In this document: positions 33,680 through 44,385 of the stretch, piece after piece
Position numbering within the stretch: the first letter of the stretch is position 1
Layout of the letters: every line of letters begins with the position of its first letter
NCBI GenBank assembly: GCA_009667805.1
Contig: CM019075.1
Span: forward strand, 15,329,738 to 15,393,737
Direction: 5' to 3'
Source: Leptobrachium leishanense
Taxonomy: Eukaryota; Chordata; Amphibia; Anura; Megophryidae
Length of the DNA stretch: 64,000 bases
Translations under genes and position numbers: made by a program
Notes under the pieces: generated by a model
Told to the model about the DNA's origin: nothing
What the model saw: the letters and a program-made list of their open reading frames with translations, nothing else
The model's database searches: none

Positions 33680-36302
33680 CATCTAACCAGCCTAGTGACG
33701 TTTCTTGGCACAGTTTGGACATCAAAGTCTTTAGTGTACGGTTCATTCTTTCGACTTTTCCCGAGCTCTGGGGCCTGTAAGCTGTATGTAGCTTCCAGGT
33801 GATGCCCAACAGGCGGGCAAGCTGCTGTAGACAGTTCTGTATAAATGCTGGGCCATTGTCCGACCCTATTTCAAGAGGAAGTCCATATCGTGGTATTATT
33901 TCCTTCATTAGACTCTTCACCACTTCCGTTGTTTTCTCTGTCCTTGTGGGGAAAGCTTCCACCCATCCTGTTAGAGTACACACCATTACCAGTAGGTATT
34001 TATATCCTTTGCAGGGTGGCAGCACTGTGAAGTCTATCTGCATTGATGCCATTGGGGACAGTCCGATTGGTTGCTTGCCTGGAGGTTGAGATGGGCCTGC
34101 TTTTGGGTTATTCTTGGCACATGTCACACACTGCTGGGCTTTGCATATCACTGACAGTCCTGGTACATAGAAATGTGGCTCCAGCTGTTGTTCCATCATT
34201 TCCCTTCCTCCATGAGTGCTTGCATGAAATGCCCTCACGATCTCAAGTGCCAATGTTGCTGGGAGGACCATTTGTCTGCTTTCCAACTGGAACCATCCAT
34301 CTTCTCCATATTCACCTTTTTCTTCTGATAGCCATTTCTTCTCTTTTTCTGAGTACACAGGTGTCCATTCACTCAGTGGCGCCGGTAGGAGCGCAGCCAC
34401 CACTGGTGTTGCTTTGTATCTTCCGAGTTCCACTTGGTTTCCCCAAATGAATTCCTCCTTTGGGAAATAATATCGCCAGGCGAAGAACAGCAGTTCTTGT
34501 CTCTCCTCCATGTCTTTTACTGCTGGTATAAAGAAATTCATCACACTTTTCTTCATCCTTGGTAGCTTATTCTTAATAAGGGTCTCTTTGAGAAAGAACA
34601 TTACCAAATGGGCTTGGTACTCTTGCGCTCCCAGTTCTCCCAGGCTCAGCAGTATCCTTGTGATCTTTAAATTATTATGAGGATTGGCATTTAAATTGTC
34701 AAATCGTGCGGCAAAATTTTCTGCTCGTTCAACTTCGGTCACTTCCGTATTTGCTCCATCCTCCCCCACTAATTTTACGCCGAAGAATTTCAGCATCATC
34801 TTGAAAGCTCTGCGTAGTCCTTGCTGAACTTCTGAGGTGTCACTCATGAGGCGTGCTTCTCGGGGGTGTAGAGGCGATGAGTGGAAATTCCGGCCTTGTG
34901 ATTGTGTTGGAAATAGCCACTGGATATAATCATGGTTTCCTTCCAGTAGCTCATAATTGTTGTGCCATTTTTGTAAAATTGTTTCAATAAATTCGCCTTT
35001 TGGATCAAATCTTCTCCAATTCATGTAGAAGTCGTAGTTTGGCATAGGGAGTTGATCTTCTTCTTTGCAAAGCATAACTTTGGAGACATAGTCAGGGGGA
35101 ATCATTGGTTTCGCTGCAGCTTTTGCTGCTTGGTGAGCGCGCCTGTTGCCTCTTGGGATTTCATCATGACCTTTCTGGTGGCCGCGACAGTGCATTACAC
35201 TGACTGCACTTGGTTTCCATACAGACTCTAGGAGGGCCGCGATTTCAGCTGCATACTTGCTTTGTTGCCCCGAGGAAGCGAACAGGCCTCTTTCTTTGTA
35301 GAGTGCACCATGTGCATGGACAGTCATGAAAGCATATTTGGAATCAGTGTAGATGTTCACTCTTTTGCCTTCAGAGATCTCAAGGGCCCTGGTTAAGGCC
35401 GTTATTTCAGCCAATTGCGCTGATGTATGGCCTGGCAGGGGGTTCGCCTCGATGACTTTTTCTCCTGAGACAACTGCATAGCCGGAGACTTTCTTCCCAT
35501 CACACATGTAACTGCTACCATCAGTAAATAACTGCAGATCGTATTTGTCTAGGGGTACGTCTTTCAGGTCTGGTCTGCTACTGAATACTTCTTCCATGAC
35601 TTGGAGGCATTTGTGATTTGGATCCTCTTCACAGTCAGGCAGTAGAGTAGCTGGGTTTAGGGTAGCGATGAGGTCCAGATGAACCCGTGGATTCTCACAC
35701 ATCATGGCTTGGTACTTCGTCATCCGGCTTTTGCTGAACCAGTAGCTTCCTTTCACATCGAGTAGGGCTTTGACTGCATGTGGCACTTTGACATGAAGAA
35801 CCTGTCCTAGTGTCAGCTTATCTGCTTCCGCTATTAGCATTGCGGTGGCTGCCACTGCTTTCAGGCATGGGGGTAGGTCGCAGGCCACAGGGTCAAGTTG
35901 TTTGGATAGGTAGGCCACCGGCCTTGGCCATGTGCCAAAGTTCTGGATTAGTACTCCAGTTGCAGTCTGGTTGTGTTCATGCACATACAGTTGGAAAGGC
36001 TTGCTGTGATCTGGCAATCCCAATGCTGGAGCTTCCATCAATAGAGTCTTTAACTTCAGGAAAGCTGCCGCCTGTTCTTCTTCCCAGAGGAAGGGGTCAT
36101 GCTCTCCCCCTTTTGTGGCTTGATGGAGAGGCTTGGCAATGTCTGCAAAATTAGGGATCCATAGGCGACAGAAGCCTGCAGCTCCTAGGAATTCACGGAC
36201 TTGTCTCCTTGGCTTTGGCTGTGGAATACGGCATACTGCTTCCTTTCTCTCAGCTCCTAGTGCACACTTAGTACCTGTTAATTGAAAACCTAGATACTTC
36301 AC
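33627..36302 (-). CDS. pol: retroviral pol: RT connection, RNase H, OGFr domain, integrase
   Basis: An 892-codon open frame, retroviral to about codon 873, the remainder being read-through into a hAT end. Order: RT thumb/connection (about residues 1-250); RNase H (252-400) with D261 (FTDGS), E299 and D320 (YTDSK), but His at 390 where the fourth catalytic Asp is expected (RGNRRAH); an inserted domain (418-635) that I recognise as the opioid growth factor receptor conserved region; integrase N-extension and zinc-binding motif (H693, H697, C725, C728); and catalytic core D757, D815 and E851 with the canonical 35-residue spacing. Gammaretrovirus-like by RT/IN motifs. The start is arbitrary: upstream RT is frame-shifted. 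Integrase catalytic residues are intact but the ORF is cut before the C-terminal domain, so the copy is defective. Confidence 0.93.
34398..35051 (-). other. OGFr-like domain captured inside pol
   Basis: Residues 418-635 of the pol ORF begin MPNYDFYMNWRRF, and include EFIETILQKWHNNYELLEGN, NHDYIQWLFP, NNLKITRILLSLGELG, and a segment ending AWRYYFPKEEFIWG. This order and these motifs are those of the conserved N-terminal region of OGFR/OGFRL1 proteins (Pfam family OGFr_N), from start to end. OGFR is a perinuclear receptor for Met-enkephalin in vertebrates; the biochemical role of the domain is unknown. RNase H precedes and the integrase N-extension follows in the same frame without a stop. Recognition is from memory of the family, not from a search. 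Confidence 0.88.
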
Positions 36303-36304
36303 AC

Positions 36305-37013
36305 TTTCTTTGCATATTTGTGCTTTCTTCCTGGAAACTTTATACCCTGCTTGGATTAGCAGATGCAGTAGGGCTTTTGTGGCAGACAGTCTTTTTCTGT
36401 GGGAGAAGCAAGTAATAAATCATCTACATACTGTAGTAAAACAACTTTGTCTGGCTGAGCGTTGAAGGACAGGAGATACTGGCTGAGCGCGCACCCGTTG
36501 TAGATTCCTCCCACTGAAAGGCAAAGAGGGGCTGGCTTGCTGGAGCCAGGCGGATGCAAAAGAACGCGTCTTTTAAATCAAGCACTGTGTAATAATTTGT
36601 ATCACCAGGAATTAATGCCAATAAATTATACGGATTGGGAACCACAGGGTGCAGGGTTACTGTGGCTTCATTAACTGCCCTTAGATCTTGGACTGGGCGG
36701 TACTCCTGCGTACCTTTTTCTGAACTGGCAATATCGGTGTATTCCACGGTGACACACAAAATTTTAATATCCCATAATCTTTTAGTCTCTGTAAATGTGT
36801 CTGGTTTAGTTTGGCTTTCTGTGGAATGTGATATTGGCTTAGAGCCACAGGCGTTGCGCCAGGTTTCAGATCAACATACACTGGAGGAATATTTACAGCT
36901 AATCCGGGCGGGTTCTCTTCTGCCCAAACTCCAGGGATTCCCAAGAGTAGTGTGTATGGGTCTGGGGCGTCCGGCGGGGTTGTTGCCGTGCGCAATTCTT
37001 CTTCTCTTGGCAT
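36305..37013 (-). pseudogene. pol: reverse transcriptase, finger/palm region (frame-shifted)
   Basis: The minus-strand frames contain the RT N-terminus (a PGLAVN segment, then SPWNTP), '[12 protein letters not shown]', 'VPNPYNLL', '[15 protein letters not shown]' (first catalytic Asp) and, in another frame, '[11 protein letters not shown]' (YVDD box). Between 'LFAFQWE' and the YVDD box the usual LPQGF-containing stretch is missing, and there are at least two frameshifts (around 36720 and 36530). So RT is inactive although its catalytic residues are recognisable. Confidence 0.9.
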
Positions 37014-37059
37014 AATTACTGCAATTTTTTTAGAGATTGGGTATTCTGGCTGGCTGGGT

Positions 37060-37225
37060 TGTACTGCCGTACAGAGCTGCCACTCTCAGGCAGATCTAAT
37101 CTAGCGTGACCCCCGGGAAAAAATATATATAATTTGGGCTTGCAATTTGCAAAGAATATCTCGCCCCAGGAGTTGGATGGGACATTCAGGCATATATATA
37201 TACACATTGTATACTTTAACCAAAG
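37060..37225 (-). pseudogene. pol: retroviral protease, C-terminal remnant
   Basis: A minus-strand frame with 'LNVPSNSWGEIFFANCKPKL' fits the C-terminal part of a retroviral protease just upstream of RT (the place of the usual LLGRD-like motif). The active-site DTG region is not visible. Call based on position and weak similarity. Confidence 0.5.
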
Positions 37226-38480
37226 AAAAGGACCATCTATATATATACAAACAATATCTACAGAGATCTCTCTGCCGTAGCCAAAACAGACTCTTAATAA
37301 CACATCAGAAAAGTAAAATTAGTAATCATTTAAAATACTATTATAACAATAGAATAACCATCTTATCAGAAAATGCATAGAAATATAGTTTAATTTATCT
37401 ATTCTTTCACCAACATTCCTGTAATATTTTAATTGCATCTTTAATTATAATTTTGCTATACTTTAAGTATATGGGACATGAAACAGTATAGAACCTGTTA
37501 CTTTAACTATTTCTCAAACCGCTCTTTTCAATGTTATCTTCTGACCGTTTCATATATTTCTATTCAGTTCGTTAATAAATTTTATTATATTTTGGTAGAC
37601 AATATTGTATATACTATATACTTTAAATTTACTTCATAAAATTACATATTGTATTATGAATACCCATTATTGTTGTATTCTGTAATAATATAAAAACCAG
37701 GACACCTTCTTTTATTTAATTCTAGCTTTGTGAACAAAACTAGAGTTTCTGGAATAATACCAACACATTGCGCAACATTGCCTGAAACAACCGGACAACA
37801 ATACTGGACATTATAACATTCTCACATATAGCCTAGCTTATATAAAACTATTTCAATATAGTCTGTCAAGACAGACCTAACTAAATATATCAACATAAAA
37901 TATAAACATACATCTTGCACTCGACAGACTTCATGCATTCTATTGTAGCACACATAAAAATTAGCTATACCTAGCTATCTAATTAGTAATTTTTTTTCTT
38001 TTTTTTCCTTTATTTCTTTGGTAAACCTAAGTTCGCTGCACAGACACACAAAGGGTTAATTCCTTTGTTCATCAGACAGCAGAGAGCAGACTCCCTCCCT
38101 CCCCTCTGTGCAGATAGTGTGGGCTAGAAGGGAGGGGGGAGCGAATACGGAGAAAACTGTTAGGAAGAAAATCTCATTACCTCTCAGCCATCACGCACTC
38201 TAAATTAACATCCAAAACTTATTACAAAGATCTTTTGTAACTACTAACACACTTTACTCTTGATTGAACAGTTTGATCAATTATAGACACAATCAGACAA
38301 AAACATTCTTCCATATACCATTCGATTATACAGCACACACTATCCATTAATAACATTCTCTGACTTCATACTCACGCAGGCAGGATGGTACAGACATCAC
38401 ATCCGGATGATCAGTCCGAATTACATACATAAATTATACAGCACTGTAATCATTTTTTTTTTTTAAAAAAAACCTTCTAG
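37226..38480. other. unassigned AT-rich segment where gag CA/NC would be
   Basis: Here the provirus should encode capsid and nucleocapsid. Instead the sequence is AT-rich without long frames, with a purine-rich stretch near 38090-38150. It is either a deletion replaced by foreign sequence or an unrecognised inserted element. Confidence 0.4.
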
Positions 38481-38485
38481 ATTAC

Positions 38486-39762
38486 TGTGAAGGAACCGTT
38501 CCCTTCCGTCTGTCCTGGCTCTCCAGACACCCCTTCGTTGCGACCAGCCCGGCTACTGGGAGCGCTGTCCTCAGCGCCTTGAGCAGCTTGACCTGCCTGC
38601 TTCTGTTCCTCTGCCCTGGAGCCGTTAGGAATCTCCAGAAGGCCGCTCTCTGCCTTCTGAGGGTGAGTGTGGAGTGTAGCGTAGTTCGTAATAAAGACAC
38701 CAGGCGCGGCTGTATGCTTTAAAACAGGATCCTCTCTCTCTGAGCTCTGAGAGTTCTCTGACTTTTAATGAACAAAACGCCACCATTTATGCTGAAGTCC
38801 AACAGTCATAATTTGCATACCCATACTAATTACATTATGTCAGTTATTGAAAACATTCTTTATATTCTTTTAGCCTTCAGCTCACACAACATTTGTATGT
38901 CCATTGTTCTAACATATCAGATTAAACACACACTATCAGAGATCCCTTGAATTAAACATGCAGCTAGATAATGGGAAAAGCCCTGGTGCATAAATTACAC
39001 AGCAGTAAAGCTTGTTTAGTAGGGATGTGCGTTTCGGGTTTCGGAATTTCGGAATTTTCACGAAATTTCCCGATTCATGTTTTCGGATGCGGCCGAATTT
39101 CCGAAAATTTTTAGATCCGAAAATGGCAGATCCGAAAAGTTTTCCGAGCCGAAACAAAATATTTTTGGAATTTTCGAATGGACTTGAAATGTGTCAAATC
39201 GAAATTTATTGCTTTGAAACGAGGAGAACAGACTTTCCGAAAAAACAAAAATTTCCGAACTTAAGAAAAGTCGATACAAAAAACGAGCTAAGTGACACGA
39301 AAATACGAAAAATGGTCGAAATTCCGAAAACATGTGCAATTCCGAAAAACGAAATTTCCGAAATCACGAAAAGTCGATACAAAAAACGAGCTAAGTGACA
39401 CGAAAATACGAAAAATGGTCGATATTCCGAAAAAAAAGTACACAAAAAACGAATCGAGCCGAACCGAATCGAAACAGAAATCGGTCGAAACGAGCAGAAT
39501 CGAAAAGTTTAAAAATCCGAAAAATCGAACCGAATCGAACCGAAAAAAAAATCGGTGCACAAGCCTATTGTTTAGTGTATACACAAAAACACATTTACCT
39601 ACAGGAATATAAGTATTTTTAAAACCAAAGCTATGCCATTTTACACTAAACTAAATTAAACTAAAATCAAACGATGTAAAATATATTTAAAACCACACGA
39701 TATAAATGAACATAAAGTCTCTTGGGGTTTGAAGCATGGAGCGTTACATCAGCTCCATGACA
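38486..39762 (-). mobile_element. solo LTR of the 727-bp family, carrying a hAT element
   Basis: Reverse complement of the LTR at 21388-22114. Perfect 5-bp duplication ATTAC at 38481-38485 and 39763-39767. Without the hAT insertion (39020-39567) it is about 729 bp. There is no adjacent primer-binding site, so it is a solo LTR from recombination. Confidence 0.93.
39020..39567. mobile_element. hAT-type element, CGAAA-rich (548 bp)
   Basis: Ends TAGGGATGTGCG and CGGTGCACAAGCCTA (imperfect inverse), flanked by a perfect 8-bp duplication TTGTTTAG (39012-39019 and 39568-39575). The interior is low-complexity, dominated by CGAAA/TCCGAAAA motifs, with a duplicated segment of about 100 bp (39270-39370 and 39370-39430). 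Non-coding. Confidence 0.92.
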
Positions 39763-39879
39763 ATTACCATCTGATCTATTGATCATCTTCTTTTCTTCTG
39801 GCCCGGGGGGAAGTGGGGGCTCAGAGACTCCTGCAGATCATTACATGGTCCACACACAGGGCTTGTAACTTATCTTTGT

Positions 39880-40293
39880 TTAATTTACTGGTATATTAAA
39901 ACACCAAATATACATAGACTTATTCCCACACTCATATTTATATTTATTTGAGGGCATACCTTTCTTTCTTTGCCCTACTAACATAACAAAATGGCTTTTA
40001 TCTCTCACACAGTACCTCCAAATATCTATATACGAGTACTGATCAGGGTGACCATATCTCCCGGTTATATGGGAGTGCACTCTCTGTATTAGCTCCGGGT
40101 CCATAGACCCCTGTTCTGGCCATTCTGGAACCAATAGTGGCCATACTATTGTACACAACAATTTCAAATTTTCCTTACTCAAATCCACACCATAGTGATG
40201 TGTCTCATACAACGCTTCAAAATTCCGCACCATATACTCCAAGGGTGTTTCACCCTCTTTTGCCTTCTTGGGTTTGGACGACCCGTTACCCAT
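39880..40293 (-). pseudogene. gag: gag matrix (MA) fragment
   Basis: The minus-strand frame from ATG 40293 starts MGNGSSKPKK: a Gly at position 2 in a myristoylation context followed by basic residues, as in retroviral matrix proteins. About 110 MA-like residues follow (with 'EYMVRNFEALYETHH' and a Trp-Pro-Leu stretch), after which the frame degenerates near 39950. ATG 40323 lies upstream in frame, but the second Met fits N-myristoylation. Capsid and nucleocapsid do not follow. Confidence 0.75.
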
Positions 40294-40299
40294 TGTTAC

Positions 40300-41370
40300 T
40301 CTTGTGGGCAATAACTTTTTCACAATACAAATATTTCCTTCAACACAATCACTTAATCACTTTATATCAACTGTCTGGTACTTCAGTCAACAGTTTGTTT
40401 GTATCGTATTCGCTTCCTCCGTCAGTAGCCGACTGCAGTCGCCTGAGCCGGAAACGTACTTTAGGAGTCCACTGTCAGATTTGCTTCCTTGCTAGGCAAG
40501 TAGGCGCACAATCACTCACAACACTCTCAGCATCCACTAACAGCACGTACTGTACCAGATACATTCAGCACAAAACAGTACATAAACAATTCTACTCTTT
40601 CTACTAGCTGAGGGCTCACCGACCCTCCTCTTGGCTCCTTCTACCCAGTTAATTGATTTCTAACTCTTGTCTGCTTGTGACTATGTGTACCCCGTTCTGT
40701 GGCAACACTCCCGTCTGCAATTCCAATTTGCCTATGGGCAATACACCCACTCAGCACCACTCCCGCTGCAGCTACCGCTGGCCCCAATTGGCCCCCTTCA
40801 CTACATGACGTACACACTAGCACTGACTCTGGGCTCTCAGCCCAGTCACAGGATCCCTCCTCCTTTCCTTGTCCACGTGCAGCAGTTCTATTTACAAACA
40901 CTGACTATGACAACACTACTCCACGTGGCTACTCTCTCCCTCAGATTCAGAACTGCACCTTAGTCAACATCCGATTCCCCCGGGCCCAGACACGCGCACT
41001 CTCTTCCACCGTGCAGTGTCCGTGCTGTATGCGGCGGGTTCGGTATGTCGACGAGACCGTGGCTGCGGGTCTCCTTATCCAACTATGGTCGGACGTTTTC
41101 CCTTATACCGGTATCTCAATACACATACAAACACAGAAGACACTTTACCTCTCGCAGCGCTGTCCGCTGTTTCCTCGGACTCGGTGGTGTCCCAGCTTCC
41201 TGGGCCGGGGTCCGTTTGGGACGAGACGATGTCCACTTAACAGGAAATCCTGCTTGGCGCCTGCAGATGTCAGCTCACCTTCAACGGACGCCCAACCGGC
41301 GGGATCACTCGCACCTGCAGTCAACCACTACGTTGTCCAGGAGTCGTTGCCGTACCGGTAAAGGCCTCAA
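40300..41370 (-). other. provirus leader between PBS and gag
   Basis: About 1.07 kb between the primer-binding site and the MA start codon on the minus strand, where packaging signal and splice donor would be expected. GC-richer than its surroundings. No conserved ORF was recognised. Confidence 0.6.
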
Positions 41371-41388
41371 ATCCAGGACGAGCCCCCA
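41371..41388 (-). promoter_or_regulatory. primer-binding site, tRNA-Pro type
   Basis: On the minus strand TGGGGGCTCGTCCTGGAT. This differs by one base from the tRNA-Pro PBS used by many gammaretroviruses. It lies four bases downstream of the LTR end. Confidence 0.9.
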
Positions 41389-41392
41389 AAAA

Positions 41393-42068
41393 TGTTACCG
41401 GAATCCACCTGGTCCACTCGGGAAGAGGCCAGGCCGGCACGGACAAGGATCGACTGGACACGAGTCTCTTCAGGAAAGGCAAACTTTATTGTGATATCAC
41501 AACAGATGCTCACACAGGATTGAATCGCAAAGAGTGAGCCTCGATTTCACAGTGACATGAGGTTTTATACCCCGAATACATAATTAGGTACATCCCAATT
41601 AGCTCACCTCCCGGTGACACTATCCCACCCCACGTGGGTCCGTACCTCCCGTAATCGAATACAAAGACATTCCATACATTGGTCATAAATTGGCAGATTT
41701 CATGACATTCTGACACAAGAGGATTTACAATTGCTCTGGATCCTGCCTGTGCCCACCTCCCTTGCGCTTGTTTATTGTTTGTTTTAGATAAGGCCTGGTC
41801 TGGTTTCATACTCCCCTTTGTCTCAGCTGCAGGCTCCTATGACCTTGATGTATCTCTTCTTCATCCTGTCACCCTGTGCCAGGAACGGCCCGGATCTTCT
41901 CTAATTTAATTGCTTTACAGCTTGTCTAACGCATTCCTAAGATTCTATGTATGCTTCATTCTAACTCCAACTAATATCTACCTAGTTATATTCAAGTGAA
42001 CCAATATTCTGAACAAGATGGCCGCCTGGCTCAAGATGGCGACGATCTTCTGGCCTGAGTCCATTACA
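41393..42068 (-). mobile_element. 5' LTR of the antisense gammaretrovirus-like provirus (676 bp)
   Basis: On the minus strand TGTAATGGACTC...CCGGTAACA with TG...CA ends, followed by the PBS. A TATA box (TATAAAA, around 41562-41568) and a poly-A signal AATAAA (41485-41490), both minus strand, are about 75 bp apart, which fits a short R region. The matching 3' LTR was not found in the window; the provirus is truncated and rearranged at its 3' end (near 25 kb). Confidence 0.88.
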
Positions 42069-42253
42069 CAGTGGTTCCCAACCGTGGTCCTCAGGGCCCA
42101 CTAACAGGTCAGGTTTTAAGGATTACCTTGGTGGGATGGCAGACTGAATCCTGCAATCACTGAGCAGTAAATCATATAACCTGTGCTGTGCTTCACATAT
42201 CTTGCAAACCTGCCTTGTTAGGGGGACCTGAGGACCAGGGTTGGGGACCACTG
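42069..42253. mobile_element. hAT-type MITE (185 bp)
   Basis: Ends CAGTGGTTCCCAACC and GGTTGGGGACCACTG. The provirus LTR abuts its first base, so the left target duplication has been lost or displaced. Confidence 0.8.
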
Positions 42254-42254
42254 C

Positions 42255-42560
42255 TATAGTGAGACCAAGGATGCACAGACACTGAATAATATTTTTTGTG
42301 TATAACATACTACTAACTTGCATTGTGAAGGAACAGAGGCTGTGTAGTGGACTGGAAATGAGTAGACAGAAAAAGAATATGTCCCTCTCCCCCCCCCCCT
42401 ATATTTATTTTGCAAATCTGAAATCAGTATTTTACTTATTTCTACTAAACCTTAAGGTGATTGCTGAGAATCAATTGTGAGAGGGCGGGCTTGGTGGTGT
42501 GAGAAGGAGGAGCTGGGCTGCTCTGGCGTCAGTAAGTTAAAGATGGCGCCAACAGACTGT
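42255..42560. other. SELENBP1 intron, unassigned
   Basis: Includes a poly-C run near 42391. Nothing else was recognised. Confidence 0.5.
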
Positions 42561-42561
42561 A

Positions 42562-42710
42562 ACACATTCTGGCCAGTATTACAAAGTTGGTGCTAACTTA
42601 ACCAGAGCTGTTGTAAACTTACTAGAGACATTATAGTCTATGGGGGTTGTTAAGTTTACAACAGCTCTGGTTATGTTAGCGCCAGCTTTGTAATACTGCC
42701 AGAATGTGTT
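42562..42710. repeat. palindromic MITE (about 149 bp)
   Basis: Near-perfect inverted arms: 'acacattctggccagtatta' at the left and 'taatactgccagaatgtgt' at the right, with 'caaagttggtgctaac' and its inverse inside. Related to 15090-15210. Probably a nonautonomous DNA transposon. Confidence 0.8.
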
Positions 42711-42714
42711 TCTG

Positions 42715-43008
42715 TTATTCTACAGTAATTTCAATGTTACCTGAACACTCCGGCCTCTCTGGTCTGAGGCGGGTAACAGCTGCATCCAAATTTCCTAAAA
42801 AGCCCGGCAGTATCAGGGTCACTGCGAGCTCAGCTGTCCTGTATTAAATTCACTGTATCAACGACGGTAACTAATGTCACGCTGCCTCCACAACATCTGC
42901 TTTTATTATTGTTTTAATATAGTAACACTGTTGTTCCCCCGTGTGTCTCGTTCGTTTCCCTGCCGAAAGGAGCCCTAACAACATGTCCTCCTTCTGGGTT
43001 TGCTACAG
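42715..43008. other. SELENBP1 intron
   Basis: The end of the intron before the exon at 43009. I looked here specifically for the missing SELENBP1 coding segment and did not find it. Confidence 0.6.
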
Positions 43009-43126
43009 GGAAGGCAGGTTCCTGGGGGCCCACAGATGATACAGCTCAGTTTGGATGGGAGAGGCTCTACGTGACAACTTCACTATTCAGTACATGGGAC
43101 AAACAGTTCTACCCGGAAATGGTCAA
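43009..43126 (+). CDS. SELENBP1: SELENBP1 exon with one-base deletion
   Basis: Acceptor CAG before 43009. The frame reads VPGGPQMIQLSLDG up to 43059. One base is then missing: the family needs Lys-Arg-Leu-Tyr-Val, and 'gggagaggctctacgtg' supplies it only if an A is restored. In the shifted frame it continues LYVTTSLFSTWDKQFYPEMV and ends at donor GTAAGA (43127). Either an inactivating mutation or a sequencing error. Confidence 0.88.
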
Positions 43127-43412
43127 GTAAGACTGTATGTGCATTGTGGTTTGTGCATGTGTCACTGTAGCTGTGTGCATCTGTGTGTCTGTGATTTGTG
43201 TCATTGCCAATGGCCGCATTCCCAAACAGGGGAGGCATGTAATCCCTCCATGCATGCATGCCAGGATGCCCGGCAGACAATCAGGGTCTGATTATCCCTT
43301 AAGTGTAACATTGGGTTTTGGAACATAGAATGCAGGAGACGCAGTCTTTCAGTTTGTTTTTGTACATGATGCTCGGCTGAATAATAATTATCTATGCAGA
43401 CTATAAGTGCTG
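43127..43412. other. SELENBP1 intron
   Basis: Contains a GT-rich stretch (43133-43210). No feature recognised. Confidence 0.5.
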
Positions 43413-44040
43413 TGTGACGGAGCGACTGTACCCTAACTTAGTACCTCCGTCCTCGGGCTCTCTTCCAGGTAACAGTCGCCGGAGCAATCTTCTCTGACAG
43501 CTCCCTCAAACTTTAACCGCAGTTGAAAGAATGAGGCCACCATTTAAAATCAAAAAGCAGAATGCTAGTTTATTCACACAGACACACAGATACACAGTCA
43601 AGGACCAACCCTCTTTGCATACAACCAAACAGATAACGTCACAGATCAAATAACTGCACAGGACCTTCAAACAATGGACAGTGGGATTTCCTGGGAGGAG
43701 AACGGGGGGGGGGGGAGAAAGCAGGAAAAACAAAAGGAATTTCTTATAGAGAGAATGTACACAATAGAGAGAGCAGGTATTAATACAGAGGGAGGATACA
43801 TAATAAAGGGAATGTACACCGTATACAGAACAGGAGACTATACAATGAATACACAAGGGAATAACACACAGACATCAGTAATCTTTAGTTAACTGGCGGA
43901 TATTTAAAACAGTGAAAAACCAAATATATTTAAAAGGTCCACCAGTTCCCCAATAGTCTCTTTCACGGGCCATAGTCGCTGGGCAGGAGGCTAGCCCACA
44001 GCCCCGTCCAGATGCCCCAGTGATGGTAGGTTCCGTCACA
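43413..44040. mobile_element. candidate solo LTR (628 bp)
   Basis: TGTGACGGAGC...TTCCGTCACA with TG...CA ends and short inverted termini. Flanking TGCTG (left) and TGTTG (right) match at four of five bases. No coding region. Confidence 0.65.
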
Positions 44041-44049
44041 TGTTGGCAC

Positions 44050-44306
44050 TAGGGTTGCCAGGTCGGCCATAGTTTCCTGGATGCACATTGCTATTTCATG
44101 CAGCGGGGGAGGAAAAAGTGCTGCCTACAACATGTATAATTCATATGCTGCAGGAAGTAACTCAAGGCAGGTCACCTGGGATTCCTTATGATTTCTTGCC
44201 TGCAGCGTATGGATTATACATGTTGCGGAGTGGCATTTTTCATGCACTGCCTATCAGGATTAATAAATTATGAGTCCTGGAAAACATGGCCGACCTGGCA
44301 ACCCTA
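44050..44306. mobile_element. hAT-type MITE (257 bp)
   Basis: Ends TAGGGTTGCCAGGTCGGCCA and TGGCCGACCTGGCAACCCTA. Flanking 8-mers GTTGGCAC and GCTGGCAT match at six of eight bases. Confidence 0.85.
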
Positions 44307-44385
44307 GCTGGCATGCATGGTGTGCTGTGCGCTCTGTATCATCGTTGGGCCACACCGGACTTTTTATCTCTTATTTTTCTTCAAG

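Noticed and set aside
40699..41361. 220-codon + strand frame in the provirus leader
   Set aside because: It is antisense to the provirus, has no recognised motif and is probably chance in GC-richer sequence.
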